This document shows, piece by piece, positions 6,621-8,764 of a stretch of 8,764 bases of DNA; the first letter of the stretch is position 1; each line of letters begins with the position of its first letter. Below the pieces are notes generated by a model. That model was not told where the DNA came from, made no database searches, and was given only the letters and a program-made list of their open reading frames with translations. Origin of the DNA: Acidobacteriota bacterium (lineage in GTDB: Bacteria; Acidobacteriota; Polarisedimenticolia; J045); contig JAJRXN010000245.1 of NCBI GenBank assembly GCA_024276295.1, forward strand, positions 1-8,764, written 5' to 3'. The position numbers and the translations under genes were made by a program.

Positions 6621-7393
6621 GATTCGCGGTAGACGACGCGCACCATGCCGAACGACAGCGTGTCGCCATCGGCGATCGGCGCCCCTCTTCCGGGCAGCAG
6701 GCGTACGCCGTTGACGTAGGTGCCGTTCAGCGCGCCGACTTCCTCGGTCACGTACCACCGGCCCTTGCGGCGTGTCAGTCGCGCATGCCGGCGCGAGACA
6801 GAGCGCTTGACGTCCAGTTCGCTCAGGTCGATCTCCGGCTGGATCTCCGTGACCGGGTCGTAGCGTCCGATCAGTACCTCGCTTCCGGACAGTTCGAAGC
6901 GGGTCTTTCCGTCCTCCGACTCGAGCCGCGGCCCGTCGGTGCGCGGGGCCGGACGTGCCGTCGCGGGCCTGGCGGCCGGAGCCGCGGGGCGCTCGGCGGC
7001 GTCCTCGGGCGCCGCGCTGTGCCGGCTGAGACGGCCTTCGAGGCGCTCGAGCCGCTGGTAGAGCTTGCGCAGCATCCGGACGGCGACCTCCGGATTGGCA
7101 TCGAGCATCTTCTGCAGCGTCGATGCGCTGATCTCGACCAGTTCGCAATCGCTCACCGCCACCGCATCGACCGGATACGGCCGGCCGTCGAGAATCGCGC
7201 TCTCGCCGAAGAAGTCCCCCTTCTCGAGCACCGCGACCTCGACCGGTTCGCCGTCGCCCCCCTCGGGGCGACGCAGCAGCCGGACGCTCCCGGCCTGGAC
7301 GACGAACATGCATCCGCCGGCCTCGCCGGCCGCGACGACACGTTCGCCGGCCTTGTAGCCGACGGTCAGGGACCTGAGCGTTGCGGATGCCAT
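6617..7393 (-). CDS. Cyclic-nucleotide-binding-like domain fused to an FHA domain
   Basis: This 258-residue protein has no signal peptide or membrane segment and should be cytoplasmic. Residues about 10-100 form a cNMP-binding (CAP-type) beta-barrel: GYKAGERVVAAGEAGGCMFVV, AGSVRLL, then GDFFGESAILDGRP (59-72). A helix (101-124, LRKLYQRLERLEGRL) and an Ala/Pro-rich linker (127-155) lead to an FHA domain at about 165-258. It shows the family signature IGRYD (175-179), SRRHARL (200-206) and NGTYVNGVRL (223-232). FHA domains bind phosphothreonine peptides, so a Ser/Thr kinase partner is likely but not visible. The cNMP pocket keeps E64 but reads YPVDAVA where canonical members have the phosphate-binding Arg (PRSA), so cAMP or cGMP binding is doubtful. 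The frame is open upstream to 7696, but that part is out of register with the HEAT gene. I chose the ATG at 7393, 34 bases after that gene's stop; no strong Shine-Dalgarno is visible. Confidence 0.9.
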   Translation of the reverse strand: MASATLRSLTVGYKAGERVVAAGEAGGCMFVVQAGSVRLLRRPEGGDGEPVEVAVLEKGDFFGESAILDGRPYPVDAVAVSDCELVEISASTLQKMLDANPEVAVRMLRKLYQRLERLEGRLSRHSAAPEDAAERPAAPAARPATARPAPRTDGPRLESEDGKTRFELSGSEVLIGRYDPVTEIQPEIDLSELDVKRSVSRRHARLTRRKGRWYVTEEVGALNGTYVNGVRLLPGRGAPIADGDTLSFGMVRVVYRES

Positions 7394-7427
7394 CTCATGG
7401 CGATAATCGGTCGGCAAAGGCGTCCGG

Positions 7428-8423
7428 TCAACGGCCCGCCCCGGGAAGCCGACGATCGTCCTCGGCCAGCCGGCGCAGGGCGGACGCCGCCTCGTAGCGG
7501 ACCTCGAGCGAGGGATCGTCCCGCGAGATCGCGAGCAGCAGCGTCCGGACCTCGGGCAGCCCCGCATCGGGCAGGAAGTGCACGGCCTTTCGCCGGACCT
7601 CCGGATCGGGATCGGTGCGCGCCATGCGGACCAGCGTCTCCCGCAACCGGCGAACCGTCTCGTCGCGGCCCAGACCCGCGTCCGGGCTCCGCCCACCCGG
7701 GCGGCGCCGCCGGAAGCGGTGGCGCTCGAAGCCGTGACCGATCGCCTCGACGACGAGGCGTCTCCTGCCCGCGGACGCGTCGTCGACGTGCTCGAGCAGG
7801 GCCGGCACCCACGAACGGTCGGCCAGGGCGTACCGCGCCGCCTGGGCCAGTGCGACGTCGATCAGCCACGGATTGCGTCCGGAAAGCCAGTCCAGCATCC
7901 GCCGCCGCGACTCGTCGAAGTCGACGTCGTCCTGGATCGCGAGGATCTCCCGAAGCGCCTCGAGCAGCGCCTCGCTGCCCTCCGCGGGGATCGGGATCCT
8001 CGACCGGTAGCCGATGGCCGGCTGGAACAGGTCGGCCGCGGGCTGGTCCCCGGCCGAGTCCAGCCACGGTTCGAGCACGAAGACCGCCCGCTCGCCCTCG
8101 ACGGCGGCGAAGCGAGGCTCGCCGAAATCCCGCTGGAGATTCGCCTCGCGAAAGGCGATCCGCAGCCTGGGGCCGGGGACCTCGCCCCGCAGGACCTGCT
8201 CGACCTCGATCTGGACCTTGGCCGCCACCTTCGTGACCCGGCCGATGACCACCACCGGCCCGGCGACGAGCCGCTCCGACAGGTCGGTCCCGTCGCGCAG
8301 CGCCGCGGCGGCCGCGTCGGAGGCCGGGCGTGCGATCCCCGCCGGGAAGGACGTCGCGATGATGACCGTCGACGCGACGGCGAAGACGAGAGCCGAGGCG
8401 GTCCGGAGCCGGAAGCGCGTCAG
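7428..8423 (-). CDS. Secreted or membrane-anchored HEAT-like repeat protein of unknown function
   Basis: With a start at the CTG at 8423 the product has 331 residues. It begins with a signal peptide or anchor (TRFRLR, then ASALVFAVASTVIIATSF at 9-26). A beta-rich module follows (about 52-120: VVVIGRVTKV, VQIEVEQVLRG, ERAVFVLEPW). Helical HEAT-like repeats occupy the rest, clearest at the end: DPDPEVRRKAVHFLPDAG (271-288) and DDPSLEVRYEAASALRRLA (302-320). Such repeats are usually protein-interaction scaffolds. The frame is open to an ATG at 8552 with AGGA nine bases upstream, but using it would overlap the upstream gene by 133 bases. In that stretch the upstream gene's frame has the G/C-rich third positions typical here, whereas this frame yields Arg-rich residues with many A/T-ending codons. 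No ATG, GTG or TTG occurs in frame between 8549 and the signal peptide, so the start is uncertain. Function cannot be named. Confidence 0.82.
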   Translation of the reverse strand: MTRFRLRTASALVFAVASTVIIATSFPAGIARPASDAAAAALRDGTDLSERLVAGPVVVIGRVTKVAAKVQIEVEQVLRGEVPGPRLRIAFREANLQRDFGEPRFAAVEGERAVFVLEPWLDSAGDQPAADLFQPAIGYRSRIPIPAEGSEALLEALREILAIQDDVDFDESRRRMLDWLSGRNPWLIDVALAQAARYALADRSWVPALLEHVDDASAGRRRLVVEAIGHGFERHRFRRRRPGGRSPDAGLGRDETVRRLRETLVRMARTDPDPEVRRKAVHFLPDAGLPEVRTLLLAISRDDPSLEVRYEAASALRRLAEDDRRLPGAGR

Positions 8424-8764
8424 CCGCGTCGAAGCGGCCAGAGAAGCCCGACCAGCGTGAAGCCGGCCACGACGGCCGCGACGCTTCCGATCACGATCGG
8501 GTCGTCCGCGCTCGCCCAGAGCGCCCGTGGATCGGAAAGTCGCTCGAGCCATCTCGGCGCATCCTGCAGGGCCAGCAGTGCTGCCCCGACGGCCACCCCC
8601 AGCGTTCCTCCGAAGACTCCTCCCGCCAGCATAGCGAGCAGTCGTCCCGCGAGCGACCGGCGGTCGGTGAGCGGCCGGGCCGCGGGCGGCACGGACGCGG
8701 CGGCGCCCCCCGCCGGGACGGCAGCGGGAGCCGGCGCCTCGACCAGCTCGCGGGCCGCGTCCGG
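8420..8764 (-). CDS. C-terminal part of a two-helix membrane protein (5' end off the right edge)
   Basis: The frame is open from the right edge to a TGA at 8420, giving 114 visible residues. I do not recognise the family. The visible part starts with an Ala/Pro-rich, probably disordered segment (about 10-31). A basic patch (TDRRSLAGR) and a hydrophobic segment rich in small residues follow (about 38-66, with GGVFGGTLGVAVGAALLAL). A roughly 23-residue connecting loop (QDAPRWLERLSDP to SADDP) leads to a second membrane segment (about 90-109, IVIGSVAAVVAGFTLVGLLW), ending in PLRRG. The Arg-rich ends suggest that both termini lie in the cytoplasm with the loop outside. A GTG at 8692 could start a 90-residue version, but the frame continues without a stop to the edge. 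Third positions are strongly G/C, supporting coding in this frame. The TGA overlaps the possible CTG start of the HEAT-like gene. Confidence 0.7.
   Translation of the reverse strand, partial: PDAARELVEAPAPAAVPAGGAAASVPPAARPLTDRRSLAGRLLAMLAGGVFGGTLGVAVGAALLALQDAPRWLERLSDPRALWASADDPIVIGSVAAVVAGFTLVGLLWPLRRG

Noticed and set aside
6033..7313. A 426-codon minus-strand frame that includes the small secreted protein as its C-terminal part
   Set aside because: The upstream portion runs out of register with the cNMP/FHA gene and is Arg/Ala/Gly-rich; the GTG at 6620, with a signal peptide and GTGA overlap, is the better start.
6785..8236. A 483-codon plus-strand frame opposite the cNMP/FHA and HEAT-like genes
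   Set aside because: Its composition becomes almost entirely Arg/Pro/Ala/Gly/Ser, as expected of a shadow; the minus-strand proteins carry clear domains.

Overview
The window is a high-GC stretch, roughly two-thirds G+C by eye, with strong G/C preference at third codon positions. Every gene I can support lies on the minus strand, so the genes read from the right edge to the left. The proteins point to a diderm bacterium: a six-repeat S1 followed by an IHF-beta-like protein, secreted proteins with Sec signals, and ScpAB condensin. I cannot fix the phylum. Acidobacteriota, Gemmatimonadota or a former deltaproteobacterial lineage would all fit.

Layout in the order of transcription. (1) 8764-6033: four compactly arranged genes without a standard name. 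They are the 3' end of a two-helix membrane protein, a secreted or membrane-anchored protein with C-terminal HEAT-like repeats, a cytoplasmic protein joining a cyclic-nucleotide-binding-like domain to an FHA domain, and a small secreted protein. Two of the junctions are 4-base overlaps (CTGA and GTGA). (2) 5973-3598: scpA, scpB and rluB, overlapping or 2 bases apart. They encode the two non-SMC condensin subunits and a ribosomal pseudouridine synthase. (3) 3597-3408: a 190-base gap holding a good sigma70-type promoter and two strong hairpins, which I read as the rpsA promoter and leader. (4) 3407-1183: rpsA (ribosomal protein S1) and an ihfB/HU-family gene, overlapping by one base (TGATG). (5) 1182-1036: a 147-base gap with one GC-rich hairpin. 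(6) 1035-1: miaB, cut by the left edge.

The left two-thirds is housekeeping: chromosome segregation, rRNA modification, translation initiation, nucleoid architecture and tRNA modification. The order scpA-scpB-rluB-rpsA-ihfB resembles a common bacterial neighbourhood, but the cmk, aroA, ispH and sppA genes often interspersed there are absent. The least explained part is the four-gene group upstream of scpA. The cNMP/FHA protein has an intact FHA phosphopeptide-binding signature but has lost the phosphate-binding arginine of a canonical cNMP pocket. I see no mobile element, CRISPR array, tRNA or rRNA.
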